This document shows, piece after piece, positions 8,822 to 16,540 of a stretch of DNA of 20,070 bases. A model generated the notes under the pieces. The model ran no database searches and was not told the DNA's origin. It saw only the letters and a list, made by a program, of their open reading frames with translations. Source of the stretch: JAAYAN01 sp964437215 (GTDB lineage: Bacteria > Bacteroidota > Ignavibacteria > Ignavibacteriales > Melioribacteraceae). The translations under genes were made by a program, and so were the position numbers. Each line of letters starts with the position of its first letter. The stretch's first letter is position 1. The DNA is taken from NCBI GenBank assembly GCA_964437215.1, contig CAYTFZ010000045.1, positions 1 through 20,070 of the forward strand. Reading direction: 5' to 3'.

Positions 8822-10225
8822 TTTGGTTTCAGCAAGATATTCAATTATCAAATCTTCCGTATTTTTATAAAGTTCTGAACTTCCTTTGGTAAAATTAAAA
8901 ATAATACTGACTATTAGTTCATTTCCCTTTTCTGTTGAAAGATAACCGGATAAAGATGATACTCCCCGCAGAGTTCCGGTTTTACCATGAAATATATAAT
9001 TGTACTTCCTGTTGTTTTTACGATCGGCTAATGTTCCATCATTTCCAGCAACCGATAGTGTGTTATAAAAATCCTCGTAAACGGAATCGTTGAAATATAT
9101 ATTTTCCAAAAGTCCGCATATAGATGCAGCAGTTGTAAGATTGCCTCTCGAAATACCGGATCCGTCAACAAGCGAGGTTCCCCCCGATATATCAAGATCT
9201 TCGATCATGCTGTTAATTGCCTGTGCCGAATAAAAAGAATTCCCCTTTCCGCCAATAAATTCGGCTCCTATAATTTTAAAAAGACATTCGGCAAGAAAAT
9301 TGTTGCTCCGCTTGTTTATTATGCTAAGCATCTCCTTTACAGGCAATTTGTCTTCTGCGTAAACAACGGTATTTTGGGGTGTTTCTCCAATTGCAGGAAT
9401 ACCGGATATTTTAATTCCAAGGTTGATTAATTTATGATATAAATAAGATGAAGCAAACAATGGAGGAGAGCTAACATAAATTGAATAACTGCGGGATCGG
9501 CTTTTTTTCCAAAAGCTGCCCGAAACATAAATTTCTAAAACTCCACCATTAAAAGCAGTACTAATTTTCGGTTTTGATTTTAATCCGGACAATTTTACAT
9601 TATTTATAATTTTAATGAAATTTCCTTCGGGATTTGTTGAGATGTTCACTTTGCCGGTATATCTGTCGGGTTCAAGCGTAATAATTACTTCATTTCTATT
9701 TAAATTAAGAGCCGAAACCGGCGGGAGCGACAACATTGATCTTTCCTCTTCAATCCAGTCTTTTCTTGAATAAAGTGAATCAAAAAAAGTATCGTCTCCA
9801 ATAACATTGCCTTCAATATTTTTAATACCAGTCTTAAGGAAATCATTTATCATAGCATCCAGTTGTTCCGTAGTGAAAATACCGTTTCCGTACCCTTTAA
9901 GATATAAATTCCCTTTTAAAATCGAATCGGCTTTGTTTATTTTGTCTCCTCTTATTTGAGTATTAATAGTATAGTTTTTTCCGAAATAATGATAAACAGC
10001 GGCTGTTGTAAATATTTTGGTGTTAGAAGCAGGAATAAGCTGTTTGAAGATATTTTCTTTATAAATAGTGTCTTTAGTTCCCGGATCAAAAATTAGGATA
10101 GCACGGTTGTTTTTTTCAGGTAATCTAGAAAGTATTTTAGCAATCTTTTTATCGTTCGAAAAATTAGTTTGAGAATAAATACTAAAACAAAAAAAAGCAA
10201 GTAGAAGAAATTCTATAATTTTCAA
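8819..10225 (-). CDS. dacB: D-alanyl-D-alanine carboxypeptidase/endopeptidase (PBP4/DacB, peptidase S13)
   Basis: This is a low-molecular-weight class C penicillin-binding protein that trims D-Ala from peptidoglycan stem peptides or cleaves D-Ala-mDAP crosslinks in the periplasm. The 468-residue protein has a hydrophobic signal peptide (about 1-18). All three active-site motifs are present: S67-x-x-K70 (SNTK), S307-N-N309, and K415-T-G417. DGSGIS at 354-359 is also typical of the family. The region between the first two motifs matches the large insertion of PBP4-type enzymes. The start appears to be a TTG at 10225, because no ATG or GTG is available in frame and the signal peptide begins right there. 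It is divergent from the LOG gene and convergent with secG. Confidence 0.92.
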   Translation of the reverse strand: MKIIEFLLLAFFCFSIYSQTNFSNDKKIAKILSRLPEKNNRAILIFDPGTKDTIYKENIFKQLIPASNTKIFTTAAVYHYFGKNYTINTQIRGDKINKADSILKGNLYLKGYGNGIFTTEQLDAMINDFLKTGIKNIEGNVIGDDTFFDSLYSRKDWIEEERSMLSLPPVSALNLNRNEVIITLEPDRYTGKVNISTNPEGNFIKIINNVKLSGLKSKPKISTAFNGGVLEIYVSGSFWKKSRSRSYSIYVSSPPLFASSYLYHKLINLGIKISGIPAIGETPQNTVVYAEDKLPVKEMLSIINKRSNNFLAECLFKIIGAEFIGGKGNSFYSAQAINSMIEDLDISGGTSLVDGSGISRGNLTTAASICGLLENIYFNDSVYEDFYNTLSVAGNDGTLADRKNNRKYNYIFHGKTGTLRGVSSLSGYLSTEKGNELIVSIIFNFTKGSSELYKNTEDLIIEYLAETK

Positions 10226-10325
10226 ATTACCACATCCGTATTGATGATTTAATTTTTTATCTGTTTATTGTTGCGAAAAATAACTAAACTTACCATTCTT
10301 TTTTTGAAAAATGTCCGGAGTTTTA

Positions 10326-11147
10326 ATGAAAAAAATAAGTACCCCGCAAAAAGCCTATAAAAATCTTGATTTTCTGAATTCGCCCCAAGCAAGAACAATA
10401 AGAATGCTTGCGGAATTTTATGAACCGCAATCCCGTTTTCAGAAAAATAAAATTACAGATACGGTTGTTTTTTTCGGGTCAGCCAGAATAAAATCCAAAA
10501 AAGAAGCCGAAGAAAATCTGGAAAAGGTAAAAAAAGAAGCATTAAAACCTACGTCTAAGAGTAAAGAAATGATTGCTTCGGCAGAAAAAGCGCTTTATAT
10601 GTCGAAGTATTACGAAGAAGCTGTTGAACTATCGGCAAAATTAACTAAATGGTCAGCAGAATTGAAATCGGAGTATAAACGTTTTGTAGTTTGCAGCGGC
10701 GGCGGTCCCGGTATAATGGAAGCAGCAAATAAAGGTGCCGCTCAGGCAGGAGGTTCAAGTATCGGATTGAATATAAGTCTCCCCTTCGAGCAATTTGTAA
10801 ATAAATATGTTAAACCCGAAAATGCATTTGAATTTCATTATTTCTTTATGCGTAAACTTTGGTTTGTAGATTTAGCAAAGGCACTTGTAACTTTTCCCGG
10901 CGGTTTCGGTACACTGGATGAACTTATGGAAGTGCTTACTTTACGTCAGACTGGAAAAATTAAGAAACATATGAAAGTTATAATATATGGTAAGGAGTAT
11001 TGGAACAAAATTATCAATTTTGATGCGTTGATGGAACAAGGAATGATAGACAAAACAGATTTTCAATTATTTGATTTTTGCGATACAGTTGATGAAGCAT
11101 TTGAGAAAATTACTGCTCACTTTTTGAAATACCATTATAAGAAATAA
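10326..11147 (+). CDS. LOG family protein (TIGR00730-type; possible nucleotide 5'-monophosphate phosphoribohydrolase)
   Basis: LOG/YgdH-type proteins hydrolyse nucleotide monophosphates to base and ribose 5-phosphate; relatives activate cytokinins. The Rossmann-like core carries both diagnostic motifs: GGGPGIMEA (125-133 from this start) and PGGFGTLDE (191-199). The N-terminal part contains a Lys/Glu-rich helical insertion (about residues 50-95), making it longer than minimal LOG proteins. I chose ATG 10326 because GGAG at 10317-10320 lies 5 nt upstream; an in-frame ATG at 10311 would add five residues but has no ribosome binding site. It is divergent from the dacB-like gene and convergent with rpsU. 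The true substrate is unknown. Confidence 0.9.
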   Translation: MKKISTPQKAYKNLDFLNSPQARTIRMLAEFYEPQSRFQKNKITDTVVFFGSARIKSKKEAEENLEKVKKEALKPTSKSKEMIASAEKALYMSKYYEEAVELSAKLTKWSAELKSEYKRFVVCSGGGPGIMEAANKGAAQAGGSSIGLNISLPFEQFVNKYVKPENAFEFHYFFMRKLWFVDLAKALVTFPGGFGTLDELMEVLTLRQTGKIKKHMKVIIYGKEYWNKIINFDALMEQGMIDKTDFQLFDFCDTVDEAFEKITAHFLKYHYKK

Positions 11148-11170
11148 AAAAAACCCCCGAAATACGGGGG
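11146..11170 (-). terminator. Rho-independent terminator of rpsU
   Basis: On the minus strand a CCCCCG/CGGGGG stem (11154-11159 with 11165-11170) and a 5-nt loop are followed by eight U residues (complement of 11146-11153). The U-run overlaps the stop codon of the convergent LOG gene. On the plus strand no T-run follows, so the element serves rpsU. Confidence 0.85.
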
Positions 11171-11175
11171 TAAAA

Positions 11176-11367
11176 TCAGTCGTGTCTGTTTTCTTTAGAA
11201 GCTCTTCTTTTAGCCTTAATCTCGTTCATTCTTTTCTCAACAGAAGGCTTTGTATAGAAAGTTCTTTTTTTATATTCTTTAAGAATACCCGATCTTTCAT
11301 ATTTCTTTTTGAAGCGTTTAAGAGCTCTATCGATATTTTCACTTTCTTGAAGTGTAATGCCGACCAC
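11176..11367 (-). CDS. rpsU: 30S ribosomal protein bS21
   Basis: bS21 binds the small-subunit platform next to the anti-Shine-Dalgarno region. The 63-residue protein shows the family core ENIDRALKRFKKK, then KEYKKRTFYTKPSVEKR and a basic tail. The start is a GTG; a TGA lies three codons upstream in frame and no ATG is available. A strikingly extended ribosome binding site, AAAGGCGGTGA (complement of 11374-11384), matches the 16S 3'-end complement at 10 of 11 positions. The gene is monocistronic, with its own terminator. Confidence 0.95.
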   Translation of the reverse strand: MVGITLQESENIDRALKRFKKKYERSGILKEYKKRTFYTKPSVEKRMNEIKAKRRASKENRHD

Positions 11368-11373
11368 TTTAAT

Positions 11374-11384
11374 TCACCGCCTTT
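11374..11384 (-). promoter_or_regulatory. Extended Shine-Dalgarno of rpsU
   Basis: AAAGGCGGTGA differs at one base from AAAGGAGGTGA, the full complement of the usual 16S rRNA 3' end. It ends 6 nt before the GTG start. It is the longest such match I saw in the window. In Flavobacterium, bS21-lacking ribosomes are known to favour the strong Shine-Dalgarno of rpsU, giving autoregulation; whether that holds here is inference. Confidence 0.6.
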
Positions 11385-11410
11385 TAGTGTTTAATAAAAA
11401 ATAGATTTTA

Positions 11411-11439
11411 AATTTAAACAAATGAAAAATATTTTGCAA
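11411..11439 (-). promoter_or_regulatory. Candidate rpsU promoter
   Basis: Read on the minus strand, TTGCAA (11439-11434) and TAAATT (11416-11411) are 17 bp apart. The -10 region also reads TAAATTTA, close to the Bacteroidota TAnnTTTG element. Each box matches its sigma-70 consensus at only four of six positions, in an AT-rich setting, so this is tentative. Confidence 0.35.
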
Positions 11440-11578
11440 GATTTAATTACTTGTATATCGTTTTCGTCAATAAATCAAACTCCGAATTATTTAACTATTT
11501 GCTCAATAAAAAAAGTAGGATTTTTTTCGATTATACTGTAGAATATAAGAAAGAAAAAAATACCGGAGAATAAATAAG

Positions 11579-14500
11579 ATGCGGAAAATTTTGCTGCTGC
11601 TTACCATAATATCAAGCTTAATTGCCCAGCAAAGCAATATAAAGTTTACTCATATCACAACCGACAATGGTCTCTCTCAGTCAAATGTAATGTCAATTCT
11701 GCAGGATAAATACGGATTTTTGTGGTTTGGCACTTTCGACGGTTTAAACCGGTATGACGGATACGGATTTACAATATTTAAACCAGATCTAAAAGATTCA
11801 AACTCGCTAAAAAGTAATTCTGTTACAAGTCTGTATGAAGATAAAGATGGTTTGATTTGGATAGGAACAAATCAGGGATTATGCTATTACGATAGAAACA
11901 GAAATAAATTTTTCTCCTTTTTAAACAAGCGTAATATACCCGAGGGAATAAACGAAGGTGAGATTGGAGCAATTCAAGCGGATAAAAATAACAATCTCTG
12001 GATTTCTTCGAATAAAGGATTGATTAAATTAGACAGGCAGAGCAATAAATTTATTGAAATAAATAAGATTAACTCAAAATATGTTTATATCGATTCTTAT
12101 TATCGTATCTGGGTTGGAACAATTACTAACGGGTTATATCTTTTAGATCCGGGAAGCAATTCGCGCCAGCATTTTTCACTGGATATTGCTGGATCAGAAA
12201 ATATACAGAATTATGAAATAAGATCAATTAAGGAAGATAAAAACGGAATACTTTGGGTTGGCACTTACGGACGCGGACTTGCTTATATGAATTTTAGAGA
12301 TATAGCAGGCAAAAAACTCAAAGTGTTTTCAAATAATCCTTCGGATAAAACAAGTTTAAGCAGCAATCTTATATTAAGTCTGTATCCCGATGAAAACGGT
12401 TTATGGATTGGAACAGATAACGGAGGTATCAATTATCTTCCGAAATCAAAAAACATTTTCAAAAGATACCAGAATAATCCTGACGACAACAGCAGTTTAA
12501 ATAATAATTCAATTTATTCCATATTAAAAGACAAATCGGGGGATTTATGGTTTGGCACCTTTACCGGCGGAATAAATTATATGAATATCACAAATCAGGC
12601 TTTTGTATCGTACCGAAAGCTTGCCGGCAATCTGCGCAGCCTTTCAAACAATACAGTAAGAGATTTTGCTGAAGATAAAGACGGAAACATCTGGGTGGCA
12701 ACCGACGGCGGCGGACTTAATCTGTTCAATACAAGAACAAACGAATTTACTCACTATAATACATCAACAACAAACTTAAACCGCGATGCCTTGCTAACCG
12801 TGTATATCGACAAAAGAGAAAACATATGGGTGGGGTCGTGGGATGGCGGAATAAGTTTGTTCAATCCGAATTCGAAAACATTTAAAGCTTACACAAAAGA
12901 AAATTCTTCAATAGGCAGCCGGAATATTTTTGATATAGATGAAGACAGTAAAGGAGTTTTATGGTTATCATCTACCGACGGTTTAATTAAATTTAATCCG
13001 CAAACAGAAGAATTTAAAACATATACTAAATCGAATGCCGGTTTGGCAATAGATCATACCGAAGTGCTGCTGGTTGACAGCAAGGATAATATTCTTGTTG
13101 GGACAACCCAAGGATTAAGCGTTTTTAATCCTAATACAGAAAAAGCAATTACTTATTCAGCAGATCCAAATAACTCAAAAGGATTATCAACCGGATTTGT
13201 TCTTGCAATTTACGAAGAAAGTCCATCGGTGATTTGGGTTGGTACATTAAACGGAATAAACAAAATTGACCGAAACAGCAACCAGATTCAAAAGTGGTAT
13301 GAACCAGACGGCCTTCCGAATAACTCAATAAGAGGAATTCAACCGGATAACAGCGGCAATTTATGGATAAGTACAAACAAAGGATTATCGCGTTTCAGTG
13401 TATCCAAAAACAAATTTAAAAACTTTACAAAAATCGACGGAATTCAAGGAAATGAATATGTAATTAACAGTTTTTATAAAATGCGAAACGGAAAACTTCT
13501 TTTTGGCGGAGTTAACGGATTTGATATTTTCGATCCTTCGCAAGTAAATGATAATACTTATATTCCGCCTGTAGTTATTACCGATTTCCAGATATTCAAT
13601 AAATCGGTTATTCCCGACGACCCCGATTCGCAACTTGAAAAAAGCATAAGCGAAACTTCGGAAGCAGAACTTTCTTATAAAGAATCTGTCTTTTCGTTTG
13701 CCTTTACAGCTTTGAATTTCCGAGCTTCGGATAAAAATGAATATGCCTATATGATGGAGGGTTTTGACAGCGATTGGAATTTTGTAGGATCGAACCGGAC
13801 AGCATCATATACAAATTTAGATCCGGGTGAATATACATTTAAAGTCAAAGCTTCGAATAATGACGGTATTTGGAATGAAACAGGAACGAGTCTAAAAATA
13901 ATTATTTCACCCCCGTTTTGGTCAACTTGGTGGTTCCGGACTTTAGTATTTTTAATTATTGCCGGAATTGTTTATAAAATAGTTGAAAGAGCAAAAGAAA
14001 AACGGAAATCGCTGGAAGAAATAAACAATAAGCTTGCAACGGAAATCAAACACAGCAAAGAAGCAGAAGAGGAAAAAGCCAGACTTGCTGAAGAAGCCAG
14101 AATAAAGGATGAAGAAATTAAAATGTCGCTTCAAAAACAGCAGGATTATCTTAAAAACGGATTTAATCTTCTTCTATCCGAAATGAATGAATTTGCCGAG
14201 GGGAATTTAAATGTAAATATAAAAGTCAATTCGGAAGACAGCTTTTCACGTTTGTTTACAGGTTTTAATATAACTGTTAATAATCTGCGTCAAATAATTC
14301 TTAATCTGAGCGAAGCAATCGAATCTACCGCAAACGCAAGCGATCATATAAATGTTACTGCCGAAAAAATTCTTGAAGGAACAAATGAACAAAGTGCGCG
14401 TTCGGAAGAGGTAGTTGCAGCAGTAACTGAAATGACAGCAAATATTCTTGAAAGCAGTAAAAATTCCGAAATGGCTGCCCGCGCCTCTGTTGAAGCTAAA

Positions 14501-15139
14501 AAAATTGCCGAACAAGGAGGCGAAATTGTAAAACAGACAATTAATGGAATGAATGAAATAAGCGAAGTAATTATCAGCGCTTCCGATACAATTAAAAAAC
14601 TTGGTGAAAGCAGCAACGAAATAAGCCAGATAATCGAACTTATTCAGGATATAGCCGATCAGACAAATCTGCTTGCCTTAAATGCAGCAATTGAAGCAGC
14701 GCGTGCAGGTGAACACGGACGCGGTTTTGCCGTTGTTGCCGATGAAGTTCAAAAATTATCGGACAGAACATCTTCGGCTACGAAAAATATTGCTTCGATG
14801 ATAAAACAGATACAGGAAGAATCTGTTGGAGCTGTTGATTCGATTTCGCAGGGTCTGTTAAAAGTAAATAAGGGGAAAAATTCGGCTGAGCTTGCCGGTA
14901 AATCTCTCGACCAGATTATTAATTCCGTATCGCAGGTTTCGCAGGTTATAGAACAGGTAGCTCTTGCAAACGAGGAAAATTCAGCAACAGCCGAACATAT
15001 CGATAACAGTATTGAAATGATAAATAATGTATCGAAAGACAACGCCGAAAGAGCCGCGCAGGTAACAAATGCAGTTGCCGAGTTAAAGGAACTTACTGGA
15101 AATTTACAGGAGCTGATAAACAGATTTAAAATAAACTGA
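11579..15139 (+). CDS. Giant propeller sensor with methyl-accepting chemotaxis signalling domain
   Basis: This 1186-residue protein is probably a membrane chemoreceptor. A signal peptide (about 1-16, cleavage near SLIA-Q) is followed by 14 recognisable Reg_prop repeats of the type D-x-x-G-x-L/I-W-x-GT-x-x-GL, ending near residue 650 and forming two seven-bladed beta-propellers. A Y_Y_Y domain (about 651-779), one transmembrane helix (about 785-803), a charged coiled coil (805-858) and a HAMP-like segment with the EGNL and GFN motifs (about 862-911) come next. The C-terminal part is a long MCP coiled coil whose hairpin tip carries the near-invariant LLALNAAIEAARAGEHGRGF and VVADEVQKL blocks (about 1030-1060). 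There is no histidine-kinase, receiver or AraC domain. It should signal through CheA/CheW encoded elsewhere. No NWETF-like CheR tether is seen. GGAG at 11565-11568 precedes the ATG. Confidence 0.9.
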   Translation: MRKILLLLTIISSLIAQQSNIKFTHITTDNGLSQSNVMSILQDKYGFLWFGTFDGLNRYDGYGFTIFKPDLKDSNSLKSNSVTSLYEDKDGLIWIGTNQGLCYYDRNRNKFFSFLNKRNIPEGINEGEIGAIQADKNNNLWISSNKGLIKLDRQSNKFIEINKINSKYVYIDSYYRIWVGTITNGLYLLDPGSNSRQHFSLDIAGSENIQNYEIRSIKEDKNGILWVGTYGRGLAYMNFRDIAGKKLKVFSNNPSDKTSLSSNLILSLYPDENGLWIGTDNGGINYLPKSKNIFKRYQNNPDDNSSLNNNSIYSILKDKSGDLWFGTFTGGINYMNITNQAFVSYRKLAGNLRSLSNNTVRDFAEDKDGNIWVATDGGGLNLFNTRTNEFTHYNTSTTNLNRDALLTVYIDKRENIWVGSWDGGISLFNPNSKTFKAYTKENSSIGSRNIFDIDEDSKGVLWLSSTDGLIKFNPQTEEFKTYTKSNAGLAIDHTEVLLVDSKDNILVGTTQGLSVFNPNTEKAITYSADPNNSKGLSTGFVLAIYEESPSVIWVGTLNGINKIDRNSNQIQKWYEPDGLPNNSIRGIQPDNSGNLWISTNKGLSRFSVSKNKFKNFTKIDGIQGNEYVINSFYKMRNGKLLFGGVNGFDIFDPSQVNDNTYIPPVVITDFQIFNKSVIPDDPDSQLEKSISETSEAELSYKESVFSFAFTALNFRASDKNEYAYMMEGFDSDWNFVGSNRTASYTNLDPGEYTFKVKASNNDGIWNETGTSLKIIISPPFWSTWWFRTLVFLIIAGIVYKIVERAKEKRKSLEEINNKLATEIKHSKEAEEEKARLAEEARIKDEEIKMSLQKQQDYLKNGFNLLLSEMNEFAEGNLNVNIKVNSEDSFSRLFTGFNITVNNLRQIILNLSEAIESTANASDHINVTAEKILEGTNEQSARSEEVVAAVTEMTANILESSKNSEMAARASVEAKKIAEQGGEIVKQTINGMNEISEVIISASDTIKKLGESSNEISQIIELIQDIADQTNLLALNAAIEAARAGEHGRGFAVVADEVQKLSDRTSSATKNIASMIKQIQEESVGAVDSISQGLLKVNKGKNSAELAGKSLDQIINSVSQVSQVIEQVALANEENSATAEHIDNSIEMINNVSKDNAERAAQVTNAVAELKELTGNLQELINRFKIN

Positions 15140-15205
15140 TTAAGTCAATAGAAAAAAAGATTACTTTCAGAAACACTTAACTTTTTATTTGATAAATGCG
15201 GTTTT

Positions 15206-15565
15206 TTATTTACTTAGAAATAAATTTATTGAATAAGCTATAAGAAATACTGCAAAAATTCTTTTTACAACTATTTCCGGTAAAGTTACGGCAAATAAAG
15301 AAGCGAGGTAACTCCCTATTATAAAGGTAATGCACATAATTAACGCAGCTTTAACATTTACAAAACCGGCTTTGTAATAATTCATTACGGCAAGAATTCC
15401 TACCGGCGGTAAAAGCAAACCGAGAGAAGTGCCTTGCGCCTGATGCTGTGAATATCCTAAAAACAGAACCAGCGAAGGAATTATAATAATTCCGCCGCCT
15501 ATACCCACCATACCGCTCATAATCCCTGCGGCAAGACCGATTATCAATAAAGATACTGTATCCAC
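15206..15565 (-). CDS. Half-size TSUP (TauE/SafE) family permease
   Basis: TauE/SafE (TSUP) proteins move sulfur compounds or organic anions across the inner membrane. This protein has only 119 residues and about four hydrophobic helices, half the usual seven- to nine-helix length. It keeps the family's glycine-rich first-helix motif GLAAGIMSGMVGIGGG (about 12-27), the PSLVLFLG helix, and the QAQGTSL segment. It ends naturally after the fourth helix and shows no frameshift, so it is probably a genuine half-size member working as a homodimer and not a fragment. The start is a GTG with AAGGAG 7 nt upstream (complement of 15573-15578). The substrate is unknown. It stands alone between convergent and divergent neighbours. 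Confidence 0.82.
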   Translation of the reverse strand: MDTVSLLIIGLAAGIMSGMVGIGGGIIIIPSLVLFLGYSQHQAQGTSLGLLLPPVGILAVMNYYKAGFVNVKAALIMCITFIIGSYLASLFAVTLPEIVVKRIFAVFLIAYSINLFLSK

Positions 15566-15928
15566 AAATAATCTCCTTTTTGTTTTATCCGAAAAATAAT
15601 AAAAAGCCGCTAAACATAATCGGGTTAATTAATTTATGGATGTTTTTCTGTAAATATAGAAAATAGAAAAAAAACAAATTGTTTATCAGATTAAAAGCGG
15701 TAGCAGGAAGAGAATTTAGCATAAAATAGTGCAATTATTTTTCCAAGAAAAATATAATTAGGTTTACAACTTTAATTTGCCTAATTTAGCACCGTTAAGG
15801 CAGTATCTTTAGAAATAACCCTATTTATTTAGGGAATGATGTAGATGTAGAAGCAATTCAAAACTTACCAGTAAATTTCAGATCTCTGTCACAATTAAAA
15901 ACAATTTATTACAAAAAGGAGCACTGTT
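15566..15928 (+). promoter_or_regulatory. Leader region of the cold-shock gene
   Basis: No gene is visible here. TATAAT at 15753-15758 is a perfect -10 box with a poor -35 (GTGCAA at 15729-15734, 18 bp). It would give a 5' UTR of about 165 nt, similar to the long regulatory leaders of cspA-type mRNAs. The predicted leader contains two small hairpins, TGCCT/AGGCA (15778-15782 with 15798-15802) and CCCTA/TAGGG (15819-15823 with 15830-15834). AAGGAG at 15916-15921 is the ribosome binding site. A cold-responsive structure is inferred from the gene identity and leader length, not shown. Confidence 0.4.
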
Positions 15929-16141
15929 ATGGCAGAGCGCAAACAAGGATCTGTTAAATGGTTTAACAGCACAAAAGGATTTGGTTTTATTTCTCAAGCT
16001 GGCGGCGAAGATATCTTCGTTCATTTTAAGTCAATTGTAGGAGATGGTTACAAATCTTTAGAAGAAAACGATAAAGTTGAATTTTCGATTACTCAAGGCG
16101 CAAAAGGTCTTCAGGCATCGGAAGTAAGACTGATTAGATAA
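15929..16141 (+). CDS. CspA-family cold-shock protein
   Basis: This is a single cold-shock domain that binds single-stranded RNA or DNA and melts mRNA structure. The 70-residue protein has the standard length. RNP1 reads KGFGFI (16-21) and RNP2 reads DIFVHF (28-33), preceded by GSVKWFN (7-13), with conserved aromatics W11, F12, F18, F20, F30 and F33. It is monocistronic, with a strong AAGGAG 7 nt before the ATG and a terminator downstream. Several csp paralogues are usual in a genome, so a specific number is not assigned. Confidence 0.96.
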   Translation: MAERKQGSVKWFNSTKGFGFISQAGGEDIFVHFKSIVGDGYKSLEENDKVEFSITQGAKGLQASEVRLIR

Positions 16142-16166
16142 TATAAATCTATTTTGATTTTTTCGG

Positions 16167-16191
16167 ACCCCGGCAGCTGTCGGGGTTTTTT
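16167..16191 (+). terminator. Rho-independent terminator of the cold-shock gene
   Basis: ACCCCG (16167-16172) pairs with CGGGGT (16181-16186); the GGCAGCTG interior extends the stem further. A T-run reaches 16191. It begins 26 nt after the csp stop. Confidence 0.9.
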
Positions 16192-16540
16192 GTTTTAAAC
16201 AAACCTATCATTATTTCAAATTAAAAAATATGATTATATAGTTAGCTGGCTGGAATCGGGTGAATAATAAATAGAAACGAACCCGTAAATTTTAACTGGA
16301 ACATTTATAAAAATGTGGTGTAAACATCGTGATAATCAACAAAATTCGTGTTTTTTGGAAAAACGTATTCAATATTAATTTAAGGAAATTATCATTTAAT
16401 AAAAAAAATAAAATTACTAAAAATTCTTATTGACAAATCGAAAATAAATAGTGATTTTATTCGCAATTTATTATTAAAGTTTCGTAAAAAATATAATTAA
16501 CTAAACAAAAATAAAATTCAAGGAAAGGTCGTTAAATAAA
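16192..16540. other. AT-rich leader upstream of the lysine aminomutase gene
   Basis: No gene is seen. A 16-nt inverted repeat, ACATTT-ATAA-AAATGT, lies at 16301-16316. CGGGT (16257-16261) could pair with ACCCG (16281-16285). A TTGACA at 16430-16435 is followed 19 bp later by TTTTAT (16455-16460), a possible but long-spaced promoter. AGGAAAGG near 16521-16528 is the probable ribosome binding site for the ATG at 16541. Nothing resembles a lysine riboswitch core. Confidence 0.4.

Noticed and set aside
11579..15139. Hybrid two-component histidine kinase
   Set aside because: The N-terminal half suggests it, but no H-box, ATPase or receiver domain is present; the C-terminal part is clearly an MCP signalling domain.
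16192..16540. Lysine riboswitch upstream of the aminomutase
   Set aside because: I could not find the conserved lysine aptamer core or its multi-stem arrangement; only short inverted repeats are present.
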